DNA of 6,298 bases from an uncultured Atopobiaceae bacterium (GCA_947303905.1 CAMYZR010000093.1:1-6298); one strand, 5' to 3'. Counted from the stretch's first letter, positions 1 to 5,157 are shown. Program-made: numbers and translations. Notes: a model not told the origin generated them from the letters alone.

Positions 1-2
1 AG

Positions 3-884
3 GTGGAGCTCGAGAACCAAGGCGACCTGAGCCGACTCTTCATCGACGGGTCGTCGCTCGACCGCGCGGTCTCGCGTGCCGTCGAGCTGCTCGATGACGA
101 GAACGGCCACGAGGACCCGGAGGCCGCGCTCTCACTGCTCGAGTCTGCCCTCTCCCCCATCGATGACATGGGCGCCTACCTCGACGACGACGCCTGCGTG
201 TATCGCTACTTCGGCTCCGTCCAGGAGCGCATCAACCACAACCTCGTCGTGGACGAGGGCGGGCGCGAGATTCGCCTGGTACCCGACGCCTACTTCAACG
301 CCCATGCCAACGCCTCGATCGCGCTTGGCATGCTGGGCCGAAACGACGAGGCGCTCGCGCACGCGGACACCTGCATGCGGCTTGCCCCCACGTCGACCTT
401 CGCAGCCCTGCGCAGGGTGCGCGTGCTCGAGTCCGAGTCACGCATATACGAAGCGGCCGACCTCATCGTCAAGACCCTGCATCACGCCATAACCCCGCGC
501 GACGCCTCCGTCTGCCACTACCGCCTTGCCTACATGGAGTGGAAGCTCGGGCGCGAGGACCTCGCCGCCGCCTGCTACGTGCGCTCCCTGACCTGGCACA
601 ACTCGCCAGTGGCCGCCCAGGCGCGCGAGGAGCTCGACGACCTCGTCAAGTCCATCCCCAGCCTCGAGCGACCGACGGAGGAGCAGGCAGACGCGATGCT
701 CGCCCGCGAGGGCATCCCCCTGGGCTGCGTCCGCAGTGACGGAGAGCGCCTGCTCGGAGCTGCCGTGGCCTGCATGGATGACGGCGCGCTCTACTCCGCG
801 CAGCCCGTCATGGCATCGATCTTCGAGATGAATGGCGACGACGTGGTTATGGGCGTCTACCGCTCGCTCAACCCTGAGGTGTAG
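3..884 (+). CDS. TPR-repeat protein, probably 5'-truncated
   Basis: A cytoplasmic tetratricopeptide-repeat protein, probably a helical protein-protein interaction scaffold; its partner and process are unknown. The reading frame is open from the window edge. A GTG at base 3 could be a start, but no upstream sequence is available to show a ribosome binding site, so the real gene may begin further left. In the 293 visible residues I see TPR-like helix pairs at about 97-130 (Ala/Gly pattern around NASIALGMLGRNDEAL, ending LAP), a weaker one at 131-164, and another at 168-201 (YRLAYMEWKLGREDLAAACY). The N-terminal third is acidic and helical. There is no signal peptide or membrane segment in the visible part. 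The last 28 bases overlap the 3' end of the convergent lytic transglycosylase gene. The codon use is typical G/C-rich coding, which supports this strand over the long antisense frames. No specific family is recognised beyond TPR. Confidence 0.75.
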   Translation: MELENQGDLSRLFIDGSSLDRAVSRAVELLDDENGHEDPEAALSLLESALSPIDDMGAYLDDDACVYRYFGSVQERINHNLVVDEGGREIRLVPDAYFNAHANASIALGMLGRNDEALAHADTCMRLAPTSTFAALRRVRVLESESRIYEAADLIVKTLHHAITPRDASVCHYRLAYMEWKLGREDLAAACYVRSLTWHNSPVAAQAREELDDLVKSIPSLERPTEEQADAMLAREGIPLGCVRSDGERLLGAAVACMDDGALYSAQPVMASIFEMNGDDVVMGVYRSLNPEV

Positions 885-1444
885 AGCTGCCCGTAGCGCT
901 CGTAGGTCTTGTTCACACGCTTGAGGTAGAGCGCCGTCTCGGGGAACTTGATCGCGTCGGCGATGTCTCCGCCCTCGGCGAGCCACTCCCCGACCGACCC
1001 CGGCCCCGCGTTATAGGCCGCGATGACCTCGTCCGTGGACCCCAGCTGCGACTGCAGCTGGGATAGGTACGCGCAACCGTACTCGATGTTGGTCGCAGGG
1101 TCGGTGAGGTTCTCCGGGTCGTAGCCCCAGACGTCCACCAGGCCATAGTAGGCAAGCTCGGACGAGGTGTCGGGCATGAGCTGCATGAGTCCCACGGCTC
1201 CCGCGTCCGACACCGCGGCGCTGTCCCAATTGGACTCGCACTTGATGACCGCGCATACCAGAAGCGGGTCGACCCCGTGACGCTCGGACGATTCGAGTAT
1301 GGCCTGCTCGTAGCTCACCGGATAGAGGTAGCGCCTTGCGAGCGCGCCGGGCAGGCGCACGAAGCCCAAGCTGAGTCCTGCGATGAGCAGCCTGGCCATA
1401 ATGGGCATCGTGCGATACCACTTGAAGAAACGCGTCCTTGCCAT
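857..1444 (-). CDS. Membrane-anchored lytic transglycosylase (SLT domain, GH23)
   Basis: A predicted peptidoglycan lytic transglycosylase of 195 residues. It would cut the MurNAc-GlcNAc glycosidic bond to give 1,6-anhydro-MurNAc, acting outside the membrane in wall turnover or remodelling. A short basic N-terminus (RTRFFKWYR) is followed by a hydrophobic stretch at about 13-35 that fits an uncleaved signal anchor. The SLT fold then begins near residue 45. The hallmark motifs are present: catalytic Glu70 in IKCESNW, GAVGLMQLMP at 82-91, NIEYGCAYL at 119-127 and AAYNAGPGSV at 142-151, then ETALYLKRV near 169-177. This is a minimal, Slt/MltC-type catalytic domain without LysM or other wall-binding modules. 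The ATG at 1444 is chosen because a perfect Shine-Dalgarno lies 8 bases upstream; the frame remains open further upstream inside coaE. It sits one base after the coaE stop, so it is last in the zinc-ribbon/coaE operon. Its 3' end overlaps the convergent TPR gene. The fold is confident; the physiological role is inferred. Confidence 0.92.
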   Translation of the reverse strand: MARTRFFKWYRTMPIMARLLIAGLSLGFVRLPGALARRYLYPVSYEQAILESSERHGVDPLLVCAVIKCESNWDSAAVSDAGAVGLMQLMPDTSSELAYYGLVDVWGYDPENLTDPATNIEYGCAYLSQLQSQLGSTDEVIAAYNAGPGSVGEWLAEGGDIADAIKFPETALYLKRVNKTYERYGQLYTSGLSER

Positions 1445-1445
1445 G

Positions 1446-2051
1446 TCACTCACCTCCTTTTTGAGCCTCGTACCAGGCATGCACCTGCGCGATCAGCTCG
1501 TCATATGTTCCAGTGTTCGAAATGACGGTGTCCGCATGGGCCCTCAGCCATTCGTCTGTGGGCTGGTTTGCCACACGCGCGTCAAAGTCCTCCTCGGTCA
1601 TGCCCCGCTCGACGGCACGGACGCGCCTGAGCTCGAGCGGACAGTCGACCAGCACGGTCTCCGAGGCGAGATGGCGCATGGCGTCGGCACGGTCAAGCAG
1701 CGGAATCTCCACCAGGCAGATCGCGGGAGGGTCGGAGGTGTTGGAAAGGGCGCCCAGACGTTCCTCGAGAAGCCGCGCGATGGCGGGCAGCTCGATGCGC
1801 TCGAGCAGCGCCGCATCCTCGCTCGTGGCGAACGCGCGCGCCGCCAAGAGCCGTCGGTCAAGAACGCCCCTCTCGTCGAGAAGTTCCGGGCCAAAGGCGC
1901 GCGCGACCTCAAGGGTCGTCGGCGAGCCCGGCTGCAGGACCTCCCGTGAGAGCTCGTCGAGGTCGATGCGGCAACAACCGAGCCTCTCCAGCTCATGGGC
2001 CACCGTCGACTTGCCCGAGCCTATTCCACCCGCAAGAAAAACCGTGCGCAT
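1446..2051 (-). CDS. coaE: Dephospho-CoA kinase
   Basis: The enzyme phosphorylates the 3'-hydroxyl of the ribose of dephospho-CoA with ATP, the last step of coenzyme A synthesis, in the cytoplasm. The 201-residue product has the usual length of the family (about 200). The Walker A P-loop GGIGSGKS is at 8-15. The acidic substrate/base motif follows as Asp30 and Asp32 (RIDLDELS), and the core strand VEIPLLD is at 114-120. The lid and CoA-site region RVRAVERGMTEEDFDARVANQ spans about 143-163. The C-terminal ADTVISNTG at 173-181 is typical of CoaE. The ATG at 2051 is preceded by GGAGG at 5 bases' spacing; the frame is open far upstream, but that part overlaps the zinc-ribbon gene and does not resemble CoaE. 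The gene starts 10 bases after the zinc-ribbon stop and ends one base before the transglycosylase start, so it is the middle gene of a three-gene operon. No CoaE fusion partner is present. Confidence 0.96.
   Translation of the reverse strand: MRTVFLAGGIGSGKSTVAHELERLGCCRIDLDELSREVLQPGSPTTLEVARAFGPELLDERGVLDRRLLAARAFATSEDAALLERIELPAIARLLEERLGALSNTSDPPAICLVEIPLLDRADAMRHLASETVLVDCPLELRRVRAVERGMTEEDFDARVANQPTDEWLRAHADTVISNTGTYDELIAQVHAWYEAQKGGE
1450..1459 (-). promoter_or_regulatory. Extended Shine-Dalgarno of the transglycosylase gene
   Basis: The minus strand reads AAGGAGGTGA, a ten-base complement to the 3' end of 16S rRNA. It lies inside the last codons of coaE (they encode Lys-Gly-Gly-Glu). 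Its AGGAGG core ends 8 bases before the ATG at 1444. It decides the start of the transglycosylase gene and suggests efficient, partly independent initiation despite the one-base coaE junction. Confidence 0.85.
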
Positions 2052-2061
2052 GAAGCCTCCG

Positions 2062-2472
2062 CTAGGAGCGGGCGTCAAACTTCTCGTGACAGGTGGGGCA
2101 GGTAACGCGAATCTTGCCCTTGCCGCGCGGGACACGCACCTTCTGGCCGCAGTTGGGGCAGGAGAGGTGACGGTAGTTGCGCGTCTCGTCGATGCTTGCC
2201 TTGGGGTTTCGTACCCAGCTGGCGACCGGCGCGACGAACCTGAGGAACGCGCGGTTCTCCGCACGACGCTGTGCAAGGTTCTTGGAAGAGGTGCGCCAGC
2301 AGGAGTAGAGCACCGCTGCCAGGGCAAGCACGCTCACGACTTGGTTGCGCGTGAAGATGTTGATGACAAGCAGCACGACCGATACGCCTAGGACGAAGTT
2401 GCCCAACGCGTCGGAGCCGTTGCGACCCCGCATCCAGTTGGTGATGCGATCGATGAGAGCCTGCTTATCCAT
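2062..2472 (-). CDS. Small membrane protein with C-terminal zinc ribbon
   Basis: A 136-residue hypothetical protein. It has an amphipathic basic N-terminus, then two hydrophobic segments at about 24-40 and 45-59 that form a tight transmembrane hairpin with a short polar turn (TRNQ). A basic, probably cytosolic linker runs from 60 to 100. A zinc ribbon closes the protein: Cys105-x2-Cys108 and Cys125-x2-Cys128 in the form SCPNCGQKVRVP and VTCPTCHEKF, separated by a Lys/Arg-rich loop. This ribbon resembles those that bind nucleic acid or act as structural knuckles, but no function is assigned. It is the promoter-proximal gene of the operon with coaE 10 bases downstream, which suggests constitutive housekeeping expression. 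The ATG at 2472 has only a weak GGGTGG ribosome-binding site 6 bases upstream. There is no signal peptide distinct from the membrane hairpin. The existence of the gene is supported by the paired CxxC motifs and tight operon spacing. Confidence 0.88.
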   Translation of the reverse strand: MDKQALIDRITNWMRGRNGSDALGNFVLGVSVVLLVINIFTRNQVVSVLALAAVLYSCWRTSSKNLAQRRAENRAFLRFVAPVASWVRNPKASIDETRNYRHLSCPNCGQKVRVPRGKGKIRVTCPTCHEKFDARS

Positions 2473-2547
2473 GTGCGACCACCCAATGCTTTCTGCTCAG
2501 ACGCACATGCCCGGTGCGCCTCTAACCATGTGACCTATGTTGCCCGA

Positions 2548-2562
2548 TAAAGACCGTCTTTA
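2548..2562. repeat. 15-bp palindrome TAAAGAC-C-GTCTTTA
   Basis: Perfect 7-base arms around one central base, in the gap upstream of the zinc-ribbon/coaE operon. It lies just downstream of the candidate -10 element, so it could be an operator or the first stem at the 5' end of the transcript. No regulator is recognised and there is no T-run, so it is not a terminator. Confidence 0.6.
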
Positions 2563-2569
2563 GTCCTAG

Positions 2570-2599
2570 AACCTACGGGGCATCATGCGATTATCGCAA
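2570..2599 (-). promoter_or_regulatory. Candidate promoter of the zinc-ribbon/coaE operon
   Basis: On the minus strand TTGCGA (2599-2594) is followed after 18 bases by TAGGTT (2575-2570), an imperfect sigma-70-type pair with the key T1, A2 and T6 of the -10 box. It lies about 100 bases before the zinc-ribbon start and beyond the rpsA terminator, where a promoter is needed. Each box is poor, so this is a weak call. Confidence 0.3.
2586..2598. repeat. 13-bp palindrome TGCGAT-T-ATCGCA
   Basis: Perfect 6-base arms around one central T. It covers most of the candidate -35 element of the zinc-ribbon/coaE operon, a position that suits a repressor or activator site. I do not recognise it as a known operator. 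Confidence 0.5.
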
Positions 2600-2694
2600 A
2601 GAAGCGCGACGCTATCCACCCGATGGACAAGAAGAGCATCAAGAAATGCCCGCCAAGGAAGAGCTGGGCCCAGAGCCAAGCGATGCCCCTGCGC

Positions 2695-2723
2695 AAAAAG
2701 GAGGCCGCCCGAAGGCGACCTCC
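2695..2723 (-). terminator. Intrinsic terminator of rpsA
   Basis: On the minus strand a ten-pair stem (GGAGGTCGCC with GGCGGCCTCC, one G-U pair) is capped by a UUCG tetraloop and followed directly by five U. It starts 25 bases after the rpsA stop. This is a textbook Rho-independent terminator and separates rpsA from the downstream operon. Confidence 0.95.
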
Positions 2724-2748
2724 CACTCACGCGATATGTGACGCTGAG

Positions 2749-3915
2749 TTACTCCTCGACGGGAGCCTCCTCGTCCTCGGGCTTGTCGATCGGCTTGACC
2801 TCGACCTCGACGCCCAGCGTCTCGGCAGCGGCCTTCATCGACAGGGAGATGCGACGACGGTCGAGGTCGATCTCCATGACCTTGACCTGGACGGTGTCGC
2901 CCACAGCACAGACCTGCGCGGGAGCGTCGACGTGCTGCTTGGCCATCTCGGAGATGTGCACCAGGCCCTCAACACCATCGCCGAGGTCGACGAAGGCGCC
3001 AAAGGTGACGAGCTTGGTGACGGTGCCCTCGACGATAGCGCCGACCGGGTACTTCTTGACGAGCGTGCGCCAGGGATCCTCGGTGGTCTGCTTGAGACCG
3101 AGGGAGATGCGCTCGCGGTTGAGGTCGACGTCGAGAACCTGAACCTCGACCTCCTGGCCGACCTTGACGACCTCGGAGGGATGGTTGACATGGTTCCAGG
3201 AGAGCTCGGAGATGTGGATCAGGCCGTCGATGCCACCGAGGTCGACGAAGGCGCCGAAGTCGACGATGGAGGAGACGACGCCCTTGAGCCTCATGCCGCT
3301 CTGCAGCTTGGAGAGGATCTCGGAGCGCTCGGCCTTGCGGGCCTCCTCGAGCACGACGCGACGGGAGAGGACGACGTTGTTGCGGTTGCGGTCCATCTCG
3401 ATGACGCGGGCCTCGATGCGGGTGCCCAGGTAGGCGGTAAGGTCCTTGACGCGACGAAGGTCGACGAGGGAGGCGGGCAGGAAGCCGCGCAGGCCGATGT
3501 CGAGGATCAGGCCGCCCTTGACAACCTCGATGACCTCGCCCTCGACGTTCTCGCCAGCGTTGAACTTCTCCTCGACGCGGTTCCAGGCGCGCTCGTACTC
3601 GGCACGCTTCTTGGAGAGGATCAGGCGACCCTCCTTGTCCTCCTTCTGCAGGACGAGCGCCTCGATCTCGTCGCCCAGGGCAACGATCTCGGACGGGTCG
3701 ACGTCCTTGCGGATGGAGAGCTCGCGCGAAGGAATGACGCCCTCAGACTTGAAGCCGATGTCAAGCAGGACTTCATCGTGCTCGATCTTGACGACGGTAC
3801 CAGTTACCAGGTCTCCCTCGTCAAATGCGGTGATGGTGCCGTCGATGAGCTGGTTCATTTCCTCATCGGACACGTCGTCCAAAGAGAAGATGGACGAGTT
3901 CTGAATCTCACTCAA
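2749..3915 (-). CDS. rpsA: 30S ribosomal protein S1
   Basis: Ribosomal protein S1 binds mRNA through tandem OB-fold S1 domains and helps load it on the 30S subunit. The 388-residue protein has four S1 domains, at about 34-103, 120-186, 207-275 and 292-361. The last two are the best conserved and share the RNA-binding signature FGAFVDLG (220-227, 305-312) followed by GL(I/V)HISE. A short acidic tail (PEDEEAPVEE) ends it. It is shorter than the six-domain E. coli protein and the four-domain mycobacterial one, as in other compact Gram-positive S1 proteins. The start chosen is TTG at 3915, giving MSEIQNSSIF, because AAAGGGG lies 7 bases upstream and the residues before Met20 fit remembered coriobacterial S1 sequences; the next in-frame Met is residue 20. 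The gene is monocistronic: own promoter upstream, strong terminator downstream. Its ribosome binding site lies in a hairpin, which may allow feedback control. A long open frame on the opposite strand is a codon-bias shadow. Confidence 0.96.
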   Translation of the reverse strand: MSEIQNSSIFSLDDVSDEEMNQLIDGTITAFDEGDLVTGTVVKIEHDEVLLDIGFKSEGVIPSRELSIRKDVDPSEIVALGDEIEALVLQKEDKEGRLILSKKRAEYERAWNRVEEKFNAGENVEGEVIEVVKGGLILDIGLRGFLPASLVDLRRVKDLTAYLGTRIEARVIEMDRNRNNVVLSRRVVLEEARKAERSEILSKLQSGMRLKGVVSSIVDFGAFVDLGGIDGLIHISELSWNHVNHPSEVVKVGQEVEVQVLDVDLNRERISLGLKQTTEDPWRTLVKKYPVGAIVEGTVTKLVTFGAFVDLGDGVEGLVHISEMAKQHVDAPAQVCAVGDTVQVKVMEIDLDRRRISLSMKAAAETLGVEVEVKPIDKPEDEEAPVEE

Positions 3916-3922
3916 AGGTGGA

Positions 3923-3940
3923 CCCCTTTCGGAAACGGGG
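3923..3940 (-). promoter_or_regulatory. rpsA: Hairpin enclosing the rpsA Shine-Dalgarno
   Basis: In the rpsA mRNA, CCCC (3940-3937) and UUU (3935-3933) can pair with AAA and GGGG (3929-3923) of the ribosome binding site, with one bulged G and a CCG loop. The whole Shine-Dalgarno AAAGGGG is then closed, 7 bases before the TTG start. Sequestration could modulate S1 translation. This is inferred from base pairing only; an RNA-binding autoregulator would be in keeping with S1 control in other bacteria. Confidence 0.45.
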
Positions 3941-4033
3941 CCCCGATCACCATGATGGCTACCGTGGGCGTTGGGCTCGTGCCCGGTCGCGGTTGGAAAC
4001 TTACATGCTTCTCGGGGGCCGACAGATACAGTT

Positions 4034-4054
4034 GCATGAGCACCCTACTCATGC
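4034..4054. repeat. 21-bp inverted repeat at the predicted rpsA transcript 5' end
   Basis: GCATGAG and CTCATGC form perfect 7-base arms around a 7-base spacer. The candidate rpsA start of transcription falls at or just before its outer edge, so the RNA would begin with a stem-loop. It adjoins the palindromes CTCTTAAGAG (4056-4065) and GAGTACTC (4063-4070), which overlap the -10 box. A protective 5' stem or a regulator site are both possible. Confidence 0.55.
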
Positions 4055-4061
4055 GCTCTTA

Positions 4062-4091
4062 AGAGTACTCGTTTCCACCTCCACATTTCAA
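4062..4091 (-). promoter_or_regulatory. rpsA: rpsA promoter
   Basis: On the minus strand TTGAAA (4091-4086, five of six matches to the -35 consensus) is followed after 18 bases by TACTCT (4067-4062), which keeps T1, A2 and T6 of the -10 box. An A6 tract about 13 bases upstream of the -35 resembles an UP element, as expected for a highly expressed ribosomal gene. Transcription would start near 4054-4056, giving a leader of about 140 bases. Confidence 0.6.
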
Positions 4092-4141
4092 GCATCAGCC
4101 TAGGTTTTTTAGAGATATGACGTGCTTGGCACATAGGATCT

Positions 4142-4180
4142 CGAGCTGCGCGTCACACGAATTCCCTGAGGCGCAGCTCG
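4142..4180. repeat. 10-bp perfect inverted repeat with 19-base loop
   Basis: CGAGCTGCGC (4142-4151) and GCGCAGCTCG (4171-4180) are exact inverse complements around 19 bases. The arms are G/C-rich and would make a very stable stem. Neither side is followed by a T-run on either strand, so it is not a standard terminator. It lies upstream of both divergent genes. It could be a binding site, part of a small RNA or a remnant of a deleted element. Confidence 0.6.
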
Positions 4181-4252
4181 CCACGATGCGCGGAGACACC
4201 ATACGGGCGTCTGAGGGGCTGCATCTCAAAAACAGATGTACTGGCACGCCGA

Positions 4253-4261
4253 TGATAGAAT
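4253..4261 (+). promoter_or_regulatory. Candidate extended -10 promoter of the secreted-protein gene
   Basis: The sequence TGATAGAAT is a TG-n extended -10 box whose hexamer TAGAAT matches TATAAT at five of six positions. No good -35 box lies 16-18 bases upstream, which extended -10 promoters tolerate. It would give a leader of roughly 95 bases containing GAATG-G-CATTC (4273-4283) and TCAGA-GCAT-TCTGA (4286-4299). It is only a candidate. Confidence 0.35.
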
Positions 4262-4363
4262 CAACTCGCATTGAATGGCATTCTTTCAGAGCATTCTGAC
4301 GTCGGGCTTGCCAGAGTGCGTAGGGCGCCATCCACATAGGGCCGCTGAGTAAAGGGGGATACG

Positions 4364-5059
4364 ATGCGAGACGTTAAGGCAAAGATCAAGCCGCACCTCA
4401 TTCGGGCGTTCGGCATACTGTGCACCCTTGGGTTGGCACTGAGCGTGAACCCGGTAACTGCCAAGGCCGACATGCTCGGCGTCCCAACCAGAGACATCTC
4501 AAAGCTGCGGGGCACCATCACCCTGTATCTGAACACAGACTCAGACCTCAACACCAACTATGAGTGGAGTTCCGGTAGTGTGACGAACATCAAGTCCAGC
4601 AACACCAAGGTCGTCAGGGCGAAGAGGCTTGGCACGTACACGCTGCTGTACTTGGACCCACTGAAGGCGGGGACGAGCAAGGTCACCTACAAATACAAGG
4701 GGAAGAAATACACGGCGACCATCGTCGTCAAGAACTGGGCCAATCCCGTGAAGACGCTCACCGTCGGCGGGAAGAACTATGCAAGCAAGTTCACCAGCAA
4801 GGCGGTAAAGAAGCGTGGTGAGTTTGCGTACATGATCGACGTGGCGAAGCTCAACGGGACGGTCAAGGTGAAGCCCGCGAGCGGATGGAAGCTGCAGTCG
4901 ATCAAATACGGCAAGTTCGACCGCTGGGGAGGGTGGTTTGAATATAGAACCATCAAAAACGGCTCAAAGGTCTCGAAAGCCCAACGCGGAGATCGACTCG
5001 TCATTACCCTGAAGAACACCAAGACGGGAGGATGCGAGCGCATCTTGCTGAGCTACTAG
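4364..5059 (+). CDS. Secreted lysine-rich protein with BIG2-like Ig domain
   Basis: A 231-residue exported protein of unknown function, probably released or held on the cell surface by charge. A Sec signal peptide is clear: basic n-region (KAKIKPHLIR), hydrophobic core at about 15-28, and an AKA-D cleavage site after Ala35. The mature 196 residues carry 28 lysines and are strongly basic. Residues 44-124 look like a bacterial Ig-like (BIG2-type) beta-sandwich: the IKSSNTKVVRAK strand pair, an AGTSKVTYKYKGKKYTATIVV ending. A second beta-rich module at about 129-231 (TLTVGGKNYASKF, GTVKVKPASGW, DRLVITLKNTK) is unrecognised. There is no LPxTG sorting motif, no C-terminal membrane anchor and no lipobox. 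The ATG at 4364 has AAAGGGGG about 6 bases upstream. The gene is flanked by its own candidate promoter and a hairpin terminator, so it is probably monocistronic. Codon use is less G/C-biased than in the neighbours, which hints at acquisition or an accessory role. Confidence 0.85.
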   Translation: MRDVKAKIKPHLIRAFGILCTLGLALSVNPVTAKADMLGVPTRDISKLRGTITLYLNTDSDLNTNYEWSSGSVTNIKSSNTKVVRAKRLGTYTLLYLDPLKAGTSKVTYKYKGKKYTATIVVKNWANPVKTLTVGGKNYASKFTSKAVKKRGEFAYMIDVAKLNGTVKVKPASGWKLQSIKYGKFDRWGGWFEYRTIKNGSKVSKAQRGDRLVITLKNTKTGGCERILLSY

Positions 5060-5115
5060 GTCGTTACCCTCTGAAAGGTTCGCCGCCTAGCGGCCCCATG
5101 GGATCAAGTTTGTAT

Positions 5116-5157
5116 ATGCCCTGCTGCCGATGCTGGCAGCAGGGCATCTTGCTATCG
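5116..5157 (+). terminator. Hairpin terminator after the secreted-protein gene
   Basis: ATGCCCTGCTGCC (5116-5128) and GGCAGCAGGGCAT (5135-5147) form a perfect 13-pair stem with a 6-base loop, 56 bases after the stop codon. The tail CTTGCTATC is only partly T-rich, so termination may be leaky or need help. The reverse strand has no good T-run, so it acts for the plus strand. Confidence 0.75.

Larger units (their letters stand above)
3916..4363. other. Divergent intergenic region rpsA / secreted Ig-like gene
   Basis: This 448-base stretch has no convincing gene. Its left part (3916-4061) would be the 5' leader of rpsA, followed by the rpsA promoter at 4062-4091 with an A-tract upstream on the minus strand (the T6 at 4105-4110). 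The middle holds a 10-base inverted repeat (4142-4180). The right part carries an extended -10 motif and two small inverted repeats (4273-4283, 4286-4299) before the secreted-protein start. It looks clearly less G/C-rich than the flanking housekeeping genes. Two frames of 60 and 80 codons on opposite strands in the same place show no recognisable protein. Confidence 0.7.

Noticed and set aside
438..986. 182-codon minus-strand frame opposite the TPR gene
   Set aside because: Arg/Ala/Gly/His-rich composition and full overlap with the TPR and transglycosylase genes mark it as a shadow.
1513..2391. 292-codon plus-strand frame opposite coaE and the zinc-ribbon gene
   Set aside because: Ser/Arg-rich shadow spanning two clear genes of the other strand, with no recognisable motif.
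2526..2741. Hydrophilic plus-strand frame in the rpsA/zinc-ribbon gap
   Set aside because: It has no ATG/GTG/TTG start near its beginning and runs through the rpsA terminator; probably chance.
2623..4062. 479-codon plus-strand open frame opposite rpsA
   Set aside because: It is antisense to a well-recognised four-domain S1 protein. Its Asp/Leu/Val-rich repetitive product mirrors the G/C-rich rpsA codons, and it crosses the rpsA terminator and promoter.
4099..4110. CCTAGG followed by T6, resembling a terminator
   Set aside because: The 6-base palindrome cannot form a hairpin with a loop. On the minus strand it is the A-tract upstream of the rpsA promoter, a better explanation.
4095..4337. 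80-codon minus and 60-codon plus frames in the intergenic region
   Set aside because: They occupy the same DNA on opposite strands, lack good ribosome sites and resemble no known protein; a decayed gene cannot be shown.
4418..4432. Possible lipobox at Cys20 of the secreted protein
   Set aside because: The residues before the Cys are Gly-Ile-Leu, not a lipobox, and it lies inside the hydrophobic core; the AKA site after residue 35 fits signal peptidase I.
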